Of a stretch of 64,000 bases of DNA, positions 44,762 to 56,288 are shown piece after piece; position 1 is the stretch's first letter, and the number at the start of each line of letters is the position of its first letter. Source of the DNA: Biscogniauxia marginata (lineage: Eukaryota > Ascomycota > Sordariomycetes > Xylariales > Xylariaceae); NCBI GenBank assembly GCA_022695795.1, contig MU404075.1:310001-374000 (forward strand), read 5' to 3'. The notes under the pieces are model-generated. The model did no database searches. It saw only the letters and a list, made by a program, of their open reading frames with translations, and had not been told where the DNA came from. Made by a program: the position numbers and the translations under genes.

Positions 44762-46072
44762 CATCAGCATTAGACAGTACCTACACAAGCGTGTAATGCG
44801 TCGAGAGAATATAGGGCCATGCCAGATACCAACGGTATTGAGGGGTTTGCAGGCCGCCGTATCCCATCGATCTCTCGGGTATTAACAAGCAACATGCCGG
44901 AGATCGCCGCGCGCCCCTTGCGTCAGAAAGCCGAAGAAGGCGAGGGAGACATATCTGTACTGAAAAGTGATATGGATTGGATTTGTGTTAGTGTGGGATG
45001 GTGTTGGAGCTTGATGTATTTCTAATGAGTCTTACTTAACTCGGGGGGGAGGGGGAGGGGGAGGGGGTGCATGTCTTTCAATATACGAGCTATTCAGATA
45101 AATGGTAATAATCCAAGTTTTTCACATTGTTCTTGTTCTCTTCGTGGCTAGACGCGACTCGAGGAAAAGTCTCTATTAACTTGAAAATTTCGGGCAAGTT
45201 CTTGAAAATGGTATTATATTAACCGCTTGAGATCCAATGGAAGACATCTATACTTGAGAAATTTGCTCTACTGACTGAGCTGGAGACATACCCGAAGTAA
45301 CTAGAGCTTCTATACTGGCCCTCAAGTCAGAGATAAGGACGAGGACACAGGAAAAGACGACGTATAAGAAGAGCTAGAAATGAAAGTAATTAACTCACGC
45401 TATGTCAAATCTGGGTTTCACATACTCTACTAATTCCTAATGAAAAAGTCTCTACGGATAGTCACGCAGTCCCACAAGAGAAGGGCCACCATAAACACGA
45501 TTTTCATACAATATACATACTGCTCTCTATACCGTTCTTTATCCTATAATGCTTGATTAACCTCGGTTGGCTATCTATGGCTGACACCGATAGAACTTGG
45601 ATGTATCCCCGCAGAGAAAATCGATGTACAAGAACCACATAAATAGTACACAGAAGAAGCAAGGCAGGCACAGCAATTTCCCATTCGGCTCAAGACTCTA
45701 TGCAGCTGATTGAAAAACAGAACAAAAGGCCCAGGACCCTTTGCTACCCCTAGTACAACACCACAATAACATCAGCTCTATAGGTATCTGTGATTATCCC
45801 CTGCAACCCCCCCCCCCCCCCCCCTCCCCCTTTGCTCCATCGCCGGAAGCCATTCATTGACACAATAATACATGGATGGGTTGTTCCGCCCATTTTAGTA
45901 CGTCGAGATAAAAACAATTCCGCATCCCTAACAAAACAAACCAAAAAAGAAGAAGAAATAAAAGTGCTATAATCACAAACCCATCTGATTTCGTTTGTTA
46001 CCTAATCACATCATCACCACCCCATCTCTATCAATCCTCCCTCCTCCCCAACCACCCTCCTCCCCCTCCTCC
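44762..46072. other. Intergenic with a G-quadruplex-type tract and a C18 run
   Basis: Normal base composition returns abruptly at the end of element A. Four G runs at 45,043-45,067 and a run of 18 C at 45,807-45,824 are the notable features. A 68-codon frame at 44,819 has no recognisable features and is not annotated. The right end is the 3' flank of chk1. Confidence 0.5.
45043..45067 (+). other. G-quadruplex-type motif
   Basis: G7-A-G5-A-G5-A-G5: four runs of at least five G with single-base loops, which fits a stable intramolecular quadruplex on the plus strand. Confidence 0.7.
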
Positions 46073-47795
46073 CTAAGCGCCCGGCTTATAAACGGCATCC
46101 TTGCACAGCAGCACGACCTTCTTGAAGAAGCGCCTCCACTCGAGCGGGTCGCCCTTGAGCTTGACGAAGCGCACCTCGAGCAGGGCCTGCGCGCCGGGGG
46201 GGAGGTGGTACCGGTCGACGAGGATCTCGCCGTGGAGCCCCTGCTTCCTCTCGTCGACGGTCCTGACCTTGAGGGTGGAGACGCGGTCGCCGTCGCCGGC
46301 GACGCGGGGCGGCGCGCCCGCCGGCAGCGGCACGCAGAGGTTGTGCAGCGCGTCGGCCAGGACCTGCACGAGCAGCTGCGGCGGCACGTGCGAGAAGAAG
46401 CGCGTGAACGAGTGCGCCGGCACGATGTCCCGGAACCGCCGCGCCCGCTGCGTCAGCGTCGGCGGCACCGCCCCCGGCGTCTGCGAGAACTGGCTCATCG
46501 ACGGCTCCTCCGCCAGCGCCTCGAAGAAGTGCGCCGACTGCGTCGTCGACGCCGGGATCGACGCGTCCGAGATGGGCTGCGTCGACGAGATGGCGAGCAT
46601 CCCGAGCGAGCGCAGCGCCGGCCGCTCCCAGTCGAACAGGACGTCGTTGATCGGAGTCTCGGGCTGCGAGAAGGAGGGCTTGTGGCTGAGGGCCGGGGCG
46701 CTGTCGATATCCATGGCGTCCGGGGGTGGCTGGGAGGCGCGTTGCGAGGAAGGGGGCTGTTGGCTGAAGTCAATGTGGAGGTTCTCCAGCATCTTGGTGG
46801 CGACGTTCAGGGGGTCGGAAATCTGGCCGTCTTCAGCTAGGAACTTGTTGTGTCGGGTATACCACGGATGCTGTCGTATTTGTGCAAACGAGAAACGTTT
46901 CTTAGGCTCAACATTAATCATACCCCTGAGCAGCGAGAGCGCGTCGGCCGGTATTCTTTCCCATAGGGCGTCTGTACTTCGACCGTTCGTCTTCTTATAT
47001 TCCTGGAACTCCCAGCTCTGAGAGGTCGGTTCGTCCCACGGCGTGTTGCCTACAAGCAAGACGAATAATATGACACCACATGACCATATGTCCACCAGTT
47101 CGGGCGCGTATTTGACGATGTCTTCCGACTTGCGGGCGGCGGCTCTGCCGCAAGCCAGAACCTCGGGAGCTATGTATGGTGGGCTACCACACATGGTGCC
47201 GCTCAGCTTCTTCTGTCCTTTGTACGAGAACATTGTAGCCATGCCGAAGTCTGCCAGCTTCAGGTCTCCGTTGCCCGACATGAGTATGTTTTCTGGCTTG
47301 AGATCCCGATGTGCTATACCTTTAGAGTGCACGAAATTCACTCCGCTGATGAGTTGCAGGAAGTATATATGAGCGATGTCCTCGGTGACGCCCTTATCGG
47401 CCTCGATCTTGTCGAAGAGGTCACCTCCCTCAGCGTATTCCATGGCTATCCACCTCCAGACTTGGTCTTCGCCGGTGGCGAACCATTCGATCACATTCGG
47501 GTGTCGGCCGATGTGAGAATGCAACGACACCTCCATAGCGATCTGCTTCGCCGAGATGCGGCCCTGTTTGACAGCATAGCCTTTATGAATCAACTTGACG
47601 GCGAAGACTGGTGAGGGGGCATCTAGGGGTATGGCCTTCACGATGCTAAAAGCGGAGTTAGTCCGCATACGGGTATAAGTAGATAATGTACTTAAGCAGT
47701 ACAACTTACGATGCATAGGCGCCTCTCCCGATAGATTTTGAGACTATTCTGAATGGGAGATCGCTGGGAAGAGGGTCTAATTGAGACTGTTGCAT
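46073..47795 (-). CDS. chk1: Checkpoint kinase Chk1 (serine/threonine protein kinase), 2 exons
   Basis: Minus-strand exons 47795-47710 and 47645-46073 encode 552 residues. Chk1 is the effector kinase of the DNA damage and replication checkpoint and blocks mitotic entry. The glycine-rich loop GRGAYASIVKAI is created by splicing across the single intron. The kinase domain (about 15-300) shows the invariant Lys in FAVKLIHKG, HRDLKPENILMS, LADFGMATMF, CGSPPYIAPEVLA and VDIWSCGVILFVLLVG, followed by HPWYTRHNKFL. The C-terminal part holds a Ser/Gln-rich region with several SQ pairs (FSQPET, MSQFSQTPG), possible ATR/ATM targets, and ends in a KA1-like regulatory domain (SFTRFFSHVPP to ALLEVRFVKLKGDPLEWRRF). 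The 3' half is very G/C-rich, which produces long meaningless frames on the opposite strand. It is divergent from the E2 gene at 48,964. Confidence 0.93.
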
Positions 47796-48963
47796 TGTCG
47801 TCTAGATAAATCTCGAATATGAGTATGTATGCGTATGGATATGAATAAGATGAATATGCTTGAGTAAAGCATAGGTAGGTAGGCAAGTAGGCACATGTAG
47901 CTGCGGCTAGACTAGTGCATGTAATGTGATGTCCCAATCAGGAAAGACGAGACACCGCAATCGGGAATCGTGAAGTCGGACCACCGGCTATTACGCGCAA
48001 CACTGGTGTGTAACAGGTGTGTGATATATTTGACGGGACATGATGTAGATAATAAATAACACGAAAGTGACTCACCATATTGATTTATTAAGCGCGTGTA
48101 ATCGCGCTGGAGCCAGAAATCAATTAAACTGTCAAGCCCGAGACCAGGGGGGCCGACATGGTCAGTGTTGATGTGGTGGATGAGAATGTCTTGCGTCCGC
48201 CCGGAATTCATTGGCTGCCAGAAATGATCCTTACCAGGATTTTAAGGAGCCAGTCCCCACTGAAGCCTACTGAGGACCCATACTACCCACCTTACTCCAC
48301 CAGTTGCCTGAAGTACCTGGCCTGTGTGTCGACGACCACCGGAGACAGTTAACGCCTGCTGCTAACACCTGGCAGATGGCCGAGGTGGGCCGGTGCCCTT
48401 CTTATCTTCTTATCGGGTGGTAGCGTTGTGGTTGCCATAGGCCATTGTTTACCTCCAGTCTCTTTCCCCCTGCAGGTTCCATTGAGCAAAGCTGCACATC
48501 GATTCGACGGACATCACATCCCTGTGGCCTTTTTTTCCCTCTCCCACCTCCTCCTCATCCTCTCCAACCTCACAGGTCCCTAAGACATCCGGTCAATCAC
48601 AAACAAGGTCAGTACATTCATGCAGTAGCACACTTCTGACATTTATGTTCTTACATGTGTATGCTTTTTTCCCCTGTCTTGCTCTACTTTATTGGGAGCC
48701 TCGCCCAATTGGACTTAGACTGCCAGCACAAGTCTGTCTACTTCCATTTGTTCTAGAGCCTTTCACGACTAACAGCCACCGCATTCCAGCTCACTTGTCT
48801 TTCCCTAAGGATTTCCCTTACGGCCTCCATCATCTGCAGTAGTGTCCTTGTCGTAGTCCCAAATCCAGCACTGCGGTTCCAGTTCGACCCGGCAGTCTTT
48901 CTTTGTCCCCATCTCGGCATCCATTGGAACTCCATTCCCGTTTCCGATCAGTACACAAACAAC
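47796..48963. other. Shared divergent promoter region of chk1 and the E2 gene
   Basis: 1.17 kb between two divergent ATGs. The right 500 bases are C/T-rich (leader of the E2 gene, possibly with a 5'-UTR intron). No further gene. Confidence 0.55.
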
Positions 48964-49647
48964 ATGGACTTCACCATGGACGACGCTCAGAACTCGGCTC
49001 CTGGCAGCGCGCAAGCCGCTAAGCTCGGCGGAACGCGCAAGGGACCAGACTCCCAGAGTGTCACGAAGAGGTATGGTTCACTATCATCTGTCTCTGTTTG
49101 ACATTCTGTCCCAGATACTGCCCGAATCGTAACCATGCTGACGATTCCTCAGACTGCAGACCGAACTCATGCAGCTGATGACCTCTCCAGCGCCCGGCGT
49201 ATCTGCCTTCCCCTCGGCGGACGGGAATTTGATGTCTTGGGGTGCTACGATCGAGGGACCGGATGACACCCCCTACGCAGGCCTGACCTTCAAGCTGTCT
49301 TTCTCCTTCCCATCCAACTACCCGTATGCTCCCCCGACGGTGCTGTTCAAGACGCCCATTTACCACCCGAACGTCGATTTCTCCGGCCGAATCTGCCTAG
49401 ACATACTCAAGGACAAATGGACTGCTGCGTACAACACTCAGACTGTGCTGCTGAGCCTGCAAAGTCTACTCGGGGAGCCAAACAAGTAAGTCTCCGGCAT
49501 CACCAAGAAATTACCTAGACTGCAATGGTACTGACTACTTGTAGTTCGTCCCCCTTGAATGGCGAGGCTGCAGAGCTGTGGGACAAAGATGCTGAGGAAT
49601 TCAAGAGAAAGGTCTTGGCTCGCCACCGCGATGTCGACGACGACTAA
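48964..49647 (+). CDS. ubc11: Ubiquitin-conjugating enzyme E2, UBE2C/Ubc11/UbcP4 type, 3 exons
   Basis: Exons 48964-49070, 49153-49485 and 49545-49647 encode 180 residues. The protein is the E2 that, in animals and fission yeast, works with the anaphase-promoting complex to ubiquitinate mitotic cyclins. Diagnostic features of this E2 subgroup are the N-terminal extension followed by [14 protein letters not shown] and the [15 protein letters not shown] segment. The UBC fold has [19 protein letters not shown] and the active-site Cys117 in [12 protein letters not shown], then [12 protein letters not shown] and [11 protein letters not shown]. The C-terminal tail ends in DVDDD. Introns are 82 and 59 nt with phase 2 junctions. 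Confidence 0.92.
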
Positions 49648-50254
49648 ACAGGAGAGAAAGAAGATTGTACTATAGATTGGATTTTGTCGAGTATTCATGT
49701 TTGTTTGACGAGGGAGTTCCGCCGGAGTCCTACCAGCATTGGAGAAATGGAGTCGGATCGCTTGGCCGGCTTCAACTGCCGTGCATTTTGCATGGCTAAA
49801 CCGGTGTCGTTTTGCATTTACAGGTGGTTTTTAGGGCAGGGAATTCTAGGTATACTTGCGGAATTGCAGATAGGGCAGCAGGTACTTACCAATGAATGAC
49901 ATGACCAAGGTCTATTAAAGCAACACCCAATTGATCTCGTGGCTAATCTAGATGGTGTTGTTGGTAGCATCGGAGCATCACTTCGTCTCGCTGGAGACAA
50001 TAGTACAGCCTAGAAGGATGCGATTCAAGTAGGGCCACTACACTCACAAACAACCCTATCGAACAGTATCGTAAATTGGTAGGTGTTCACAGGTCTTGAT
50101 TCATCGACTAGTGAAACTGAATACCATGAAGAAGCCAGGAGGAACTCCGAAACCATGCCCTACGCGAACCCAGCCGGTATCTCTCTCAAGTCAGGGAAAC
50201 CTTTTCGTTGTGTTTTTTTCTTCCTTTAATTGGCTGCTACCGCGACTACCACCT
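49648..50254. other. Intergenic between convergent genes
   Basis: 3' flanks of the E2 gene (from the left) and of the eL31 gene (from the right). No feature noted. Confidence 0.55.
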
Positions 50255-50863
50255 TTACTCCTCCACAATGGCCGTTACCAGTCCCTTAGGGTTCTTAACG
50301 TTAACGGCCTGGACGTAGCTGTAGAGCTTCTCCTTGGCGTCCTCCTCGTCGTTTCGTCTTCGGCTGATTCGGACACGGAGTCTGTACGGGACACCCTTGA
50401 CACCGCTCTCCCAGACCTTCTTGTTCAGCTGGGGGTCGAGACGGATGTCGGAAGTTTGCTGTGGGTGGGAATTCTATGTTAGTACTGATAGGAGTCTAGA
50501 GTATTGTATTCGTGTCGCTCGTGGGGTGGATTTTGTCTCTCTCTTTTTTTCATCCGGGTGATGTATTGAAATGGATTAGGGGAAGTTCGTCGTACCATGG
50601 CCTTCTCCGCAAACGCCTTGATCTCCTTGATGGCACGGGGAGCCCGCTTCTTGAAGGTCACACCGTGCAGCTTTGTTTTTTCAACCCGTCAGCAAACCTG
50701 TCTCCTCGCAACTCCCTAAAAATTCTCCTTCGGATATTCCCCTCTCATAGGAGCGCGGCGGATGCATGGAACGTACTCTCTTGTGCAGGTGGATGGTGTA
50801 TTCGCGGGCCACGACCTGGTCAATGGCGGACTTGCCGGCTGGCGCCTTTCCTTTCGACGACAT
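50255..50863 (-). CDS. rpl31: 60S ribosomal protein L31 (eL31), 3 exons
   Basis: Minus-strand exons 50863-50777, 50670-50596 and 50458-50255, all phase 0, give 121 residues, normal for eL31. It is a component of the large cytosolic ribosomal subunit near the exit tunnel. Recognised segments are [55 protein letters not shown] and [20 protein letters not shown], ending [15 protein letters not shown]. The middle exon is only 75 nt. The intron before it ends in CAAAG rather than CAG. Ribosomal protein genes are usually strongly expressed; the sequence just upstream of the ATG is C/T-rich in the coding-strand sense. Confidence 0.94.
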
Positions 50864-51850
50864 TTTCCCTCGGCCTATGAAGGAGCAGAGGTGTTAGTAG
50901 TTTCTTTTTTCTGAGAAGGCGGGCGAAGTCCGATCGTGCGCGGCAGGCTTTTCCTTACTTCGGTGGTTTGTCTGGGTGGTTGTCGTAAAATGTCGGGGAG
51001 GGTTTGTTGAGGTGTGGTTGGCCTTACGAAATATTGGAGGGAGTGTAGGAGAAAAAAATAATATCACTGTGGGAAAGCAGAGGGCAGGAATTTGTGGGCA
51101 ACCGAACCAATCAAGGGCATGGAAGCGAGGGAAATTGAATGTGGCTAGTGATTGTGGATTCTAGATGTGGCTTGAGCGTATCTTAGTAGGTACCTACCTA
51201 GCCACCTGCAAGAAAGTAGGTACCTAGACCCAAAACCTTGGCGGTGCGTACTCTGCAGGTGGCCTTCCGTCCTCAGCCGGGCCGGAGAAAATCAACGTCG
51301 CTGCTCCGTTCCGTCGCCGTGGCAGGCCCCCGACGCGGCCGCTCGCGAGGGGCTTTCTACGCTGGACTATTCGGGAAGAGACTATTTGTGCCTAGGTCGT
51401 ATTACTTGAGTCCATGGCGCACTCACTTCGCAGTGTATCGGTCCCTTGGCTGCTGATGGCGGCGACCCGAAGCTTTATTGCAACGTTTGTTAAATATAAT
51501 TCTGTTTTTATACATGAACCTTTTATTATTGATTAATTTGGAAAATACAGGCAGCTCGATCACTGCAGGTGATTGTGGCCATTGAGGTAGGGAGATATAC
51601 TCGCATACGAAATTGTCCGAGTAGAAGAACGATCTTACCAAGACTCGCTCCTGTCTCATCATGAATATCCCAGTCAAGTTATCTCTAAGGGATTTATATT
51701 TATTAATCTATTTTAAAGTGGCTAGAGCCTTCTCTATCGAATGCCCTGTCAATGACTATGCCATAAAATATTAGTACATCTGACTCGAGGCTCGTTTCGG
51801 ATAGGTGAAGCTGTAATCAAAGCTCATTCTCCGTGTTGGGCCCCTCGATG
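50864..51850. other. Intergenic, eL31 promoter and 3' flank of ade1
   Basis: TAGGTACCTACC palindromic words occur at about 51,187-51,230. The frame readable at 51,423-51,677 on the minus strand is not supported as a separate gene but might contain a terminal exon of ade1 (see findings). Confidence 0.45.
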
Positions 51851-52963
51851 CTATCTGGAGCGGAAGGGGACGTAAAAACGTACCTGAAAGATTTGATTAT
51901 ATCGTTCCTTAGTCTGCGCCACAACCTCTTCCGGTATCTCGACGCCCTGTTTTCCTTTCAGGCCTTGAGATGTTAACCAGTTTCGGAGATGTTGCTTATC
52001 GAAGCTCTCCTGTTCTCGTCCAACTTCGTACGAACTTGCGGGCCAGAACCGCGACGAATCGGGCGTTAGCACCTCGTCCACTAAAACTACATCGTCGCTA
52101 GCTTCGTCGAGCGCAAATTCAAACTTCGCTGTAATTCAATGTGTCAGCGGAGTGGCCCAGGAGCTGCTAGGAAATAAGATGGGTTGCCGGGATGGATTAT
52201 TTTTTCGTGTAGTTCGGCTCGGTATTAATGGCTCTGATATACGTACTGTCCGCAATTATAATATCTCGGGCCCTAGCATATTCCGCCGCGACTTTGAAGA
52301 TGGTGATTGCGAGCTCCGCAATCCTGTCTGCATATTTATCGCCAACAATCTGGCGCGCCTGGTCTGGGGTGATATTTTCGTCTTTCTCACCTGCGGGCGC
52401 TTTCGTAGATGGTGTATAGATCGGCCCATTAGGAAACGCGCCGCAGTATTGTAAACCTGCCGGCTGTGGGATGCCATGGACAGTACCCTTCTCGACGTAC
52501 TCATTCCATGCGCTTCCCGTGATATAACCCCTGACAATCACTTCGATGGGAAAAACCTTGAGTTTCCTAACTTGCATACATCGGCCGTAGACAAGGTCGC
52601 GCTCGGTAGGCGTCAGAGAGGACGGGGGATTTAGGGTAAGAAGGTGGTGCTTGAGAATCGGTATTTTGGCCGAGAGCACTGAAAACCAATGACCCGAAAT
52701 CTGAGTGAGAACCCTGCCCTTGTCGGGTATGCCATTCTGGAGTACCACCTATATATAAAGTTAGAAATCCCGGAAGCCTTGAAGCGAGGGCTATACTATA
52801 AGTATAGAGTCATCAGAGATTCCCGTACATCATATGCCGAGATGCGGTCGCTGGTAACTAGGAGCAGTGTAGACTCATCAATCTCGTAAAGATTGCGAAC
52901 TTTACCAATTGCAGCCAGGGGTAGAGATGTTAGCTCTATGGATGTCACGACTGGAGACGACAT
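51851..52963 (-). CDS. ade1: SAICAR synthetase (phosphoribosylaminoimidazole-succinocarboxamide synthase), 3 exons visible
   Basis: Minus-strand exons 52963-52829, 52748-52247 and 52128-51884 (or read-through to a stop at 51851) give about 304 residues, close to yeast Ade1. It joins CAIR and aspartate with ATP to make SAICAR in purine synthesis. Seen are GKVRNLYEIDESTLLLVTSD and RISAYDVVLQNGIPDKG (the latter across intron 1), FPIEVIVRGYITGSAWNEY, the domain core GEKDENITPDQARQIVG, IIIADTKFEFALDEASDDVV across intron 2, and VDEVLTPDSSRFWP. After KERYNQIFQ the expected short C-terminal LTG-type motif is not met cleanly. A GTACGT that could be a donor follows at 51,883, but the continuing frame also stops after ten residues at 51,851. 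The 3' end is therefore uncertain. Confidence 0.9.
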
Positions 52964-55066
52964 TTTCGTAGCATGTAGGAAGTAAGTAGTTGTAGGAAGC
53001 TTGTAATACTAATAGCGCTTGTGGTGGAATTTATTTTTCATTTCCTACAGGGAGGGGGAGGGGCAGTAGGTACGTACTTCTGCTTCCCATCAGGTTACCT
53101 GCGTCGGGTTCATCTGAATTTGGCGTGGCGAGTGGGGCGCAGATCCATTTTGGCCCAAGCAGCAAAAGCAGGACCAAAAGTCAATAATATGGGTCCCAGT
53201 TACCTTCAATTGATATTACCAGTGGTCAGCCTTGGCATAAACTACAACGTATCCACAGGACCTCAGGGACAATCACATTGACTGCGTAACTAAGAGTGAT
53301 TCCATGGCCTATCCTATCGAGGATACTCTATTCAGGAGCTCAGGAGCTCAAGACTACCTTGTGGTAGTCACGAGCGGTTGCTAACAATCAGACCCGGCTT
53401 GAGCTAAGAGTGGGAACTTCTGGGCACTACGTACTCGATGAACTGAGAAATCTGCTGAAGGATATCTCGTAGATTGCGTATGCTTTATACTGTGAACTGA
53501 CCTCGCCATTCGATTCTGTCTTCCTGATTTTAGTACAAGGAAGAAAGATGGTTTAAGTATATAGAATATTAAATAAGGGTTGGCATCATAGGATACGGCA
53601 CGACCAAACCGGGGGTCTCTGCGCCACTTACCCGTAAGGTCGACCTGATAATCTATTTTTATAATGTCTACTGGTAATACCGTTTCGGTAAAACCGGTAC
53701 CTTGCAGTTGACCGGTCATTTCCCACGTATCATATATAGCATGGCATCTACTGGGTCTATTCACGAACCTGGTTAGATTCCCCTGTGGACATCTACATCA
53801 AGCATCTTCGACGTCAGTACTTGAAGCATGCCCCTGAGCACACTTATGAAACAGAGCCGCAAACGAACTCGGTTCCAGCGGCAATCCATAGATGCTTTCG
53901 AGGATGTATAGCAACTGAGATTGCAGACTACCTAGCTACGTACCGAGCAAATCAAGTTGATGACCATATTAATTTAGTGAGGAGCGAAGAACAGCGGTAG
54001 ATCCGGCGGCGGACCACGAACCTGTTATGCCTTGGCCGAGTCAACGTTGTGCCAATGGCTCACGATAACTTTCATCGGCAAGGCGATTTCAATACGGGGG
54101 CTGTTCAAAGTGATCCTAGCCTTATCATCAAGCGAACTGGTTGAGCACTTCCTTATCTGTGATCGAAAACGCCACGGGTGAGGTCATTTGACGGGTGAAC
54201 TCGCTGCGAGGTCAGAAGCCGGATCTTGTCTCTGAATAGTGTCTGTTGAGAGATGTGATATACCTGTAGTAACGCCGTTGATGTAGTGGATGAAGGAAAC
54301 CAAAAGAAAACGAACGTGGGTTGTAATTCTGATGGTCCAGAGAATCTGGTGTAGCTACTGAAAAATTGCATTTAAACCCTGGGTGCATTGACCACCCCCA
54401 CACCGTGGAATAAGATGCTAACCCGTTAGCGAATCGTACTTATTAGGTGGGCTCCGTTTGAGTCCACTGTGTAAGTAGCGCAATTGACACTGTCAGGATT
54501 GGCATATTTGCGCACGGGTAGAAGATTGATCGAGGTACCTGGGTACCTGGGTACCTACATAGGTATGAGTTGGACTTGAGTGTGGCTCGTACACGTGTGA
54601 TTAATCGTTGTCGTGCCACAATGCGTGTCACCCTCCAGCCACCCTGGGCACCTAATTTGCGAACGGGGGAAATGGCCAAGGAATCAGGAACAGAGAATCC
54701 CGTCATGACCATCAATCAAACGTTGTCCGTCGCTCTGCAAATTTGAAACCTCTCAAACCGACTCCCATTACGACCTCGTCCCGATCCGATCTTTCTGCGC
54801 ATCGCGCGATTCCACTCGCTCATAGGGCCAGATGTTTTCCTGGGAACTTTTCGCTAGATTGTTTTCTTAACTGAGGAATCAACTGTTTGTCGCTTTCTCA
54901 TCGGAGAACAACAACAACCGCAATCGATTCCTTGATCCGCCTCATTTCTTCGCGCACTGGATATTCTCAAACGCCGGTACCCCTCGCCCGAATCGATCAC
55001 TTACTTCGTTGCATCTCGAATATTACTTGGACAGAAAATCGTGCATTTGCCGGGAGTCTTGTCAGG
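52964..55066. other. Intergenic between divergent ade1 and rax1
   Basis: 2.1 kb with no supported gene. A short tandem repeat of GGTACCTG (three units) lies at about 54,533-54,556 and CAGGAGCT is doubled near 53,333-53,350. A 127-codon minus-strand frame at 53,381-53,764 has no recognisable domain. Confidence 0.5.
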
Positions 55067-56288
55067 ATGGCGTTTGAAGGACGCGGTCCTCCGTCGGAGA
55101 CGAACGCCCCGTCGCCTCTCCCGGACATGAATCGAAATCGACTACCTACCCTTTTCGAGGTTCTGAGCCGACGGACTCATCCCCCGGTCGATCTGTTTTC
55201 GTTCTATATCTATATGCGCGACCAGCAACGATCTGTCGACTATCTCGATTTTTGGTAGGTGACTTGGGCATCGGTGTGCAGAGACACCCGCTAATGAATC
55301 TCAGGCTCGATGTTGCACAGCACATGTCTCTTTGCCGCCACTATGTCCGGGAGCTTCGAAGATCGGTGCTCGTTGGCACGCCGGATATCGAAAAATCAGA
55401 GTCGAAGCGGTCATCGAGGGTGTTGGAGGCGTTGGGCGACATGAGTAATTCACCCGCAGGACCGTCAATGTATGCGTCTGAGAAGGAGCGGGAGCAGAAT
55501 GCACAGATGTCAGCCTACCTACGAGAGCAACCTGCGCACGACTCCCCGCAAAGTAGCCAAGAGCGAAGAGCACGGGCTAGTACCCAGCTCAGCGCGGGCA
55601 CCCCGTATAACTTGACGTCAGACTCGAATTCGCCCGCCCATACCGTGGCCAGAGAGGATATCCGGGCGTCCGCAGAGAAGATCCTCTACACTTTCCTGCT
55701 TCCGGGAGCCGAACGAGAGATTACGTTGCCCGGTTCTATTACTACCGACATCACTATCGCCATCGAGCAAGACGGACGTGATGACCCGGAAGTATTCGAC
55801 GTGGCTAAGGATTACGTCTTCCAGGCTATGGAACGTGATGCGTTCCCTGGATTCCTGAGAGCCCGTGCCCTTGGCAACCTGATCCCGCCCACCATCATTG
55901 CAAGACTGATTATTGGTCTCATTGCCATGTTTGGCGCCTTCTGGACAGCCTTCATTCTCATCTTCTTGAACTACTCCCGCCTCACTCGGTGTTGGGTGAG
56001 TACTCATTCCAAACCCATGATTATGTACATATAAACTAACCAAGAATATAGGAAATCCTCCCTTTCACTGTGGGCGTGTACTTTCTGGCGTCGTATCAAT
56101 ATTCTCTAGATCCCATCATGGCTCTACTCGGCTTTACCGAGTATACGCCCTTCAACTTCTCTCGCATCCGGGAGCCGTACGTCCGCAAGCTACTTGTTAA
56201 GCGCTCCATCATGGTGCTTGCCGCGACGGTGCTGATAGATGCGGCTTTTTGCGTGCTGTTCATCCTGGTACCTGGGAAGAGACTCTGA
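55067..56288 (+). CDS. rax1: RGS-domain membrane protein, Rax1 type (bud-site/polarity), 3 exons
   Basis: Exons 55067-55254, 55305-55995 and 56052-56288 encode 371 residues. In yeast Rax1 marks cell poles and, with Rax2, directs bipolar budding; in filamentous fungi it contributes to polarity and growth. The N-terminal RGS-like domain starts with LPTLFEVLSRRTHPPVDLF and is split by a Ser/Gln-rich insertion (about residues 125-185) before it resumes with EDIRASAEKILYTFLLPG and ends FQAMERDAFPGFLRA. Three membrane helices follow: about 262-286, 298-321 and 343-366. The ATG at 55067 is the first in frame; the frame is open upstream to 54,887 without an ATG, so this start is preferred. Confidence 0.88.

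Noticed and set aside
44819..45025. 68-codon frame next to element A
   Set aside because: Too short, no features; could not be distinguished from chance.
45995..47021. Long plus-strand frames opposite chk1
   Set aside because: Shadows caused by the high G/C of the chk1 3' half; Arg/Ala-rich without domain features.
53381..53764. 127-codon minus-strand frame between ade1 and rax1
   Set aside because: No domain, no codon bias and no plausible splice extension.
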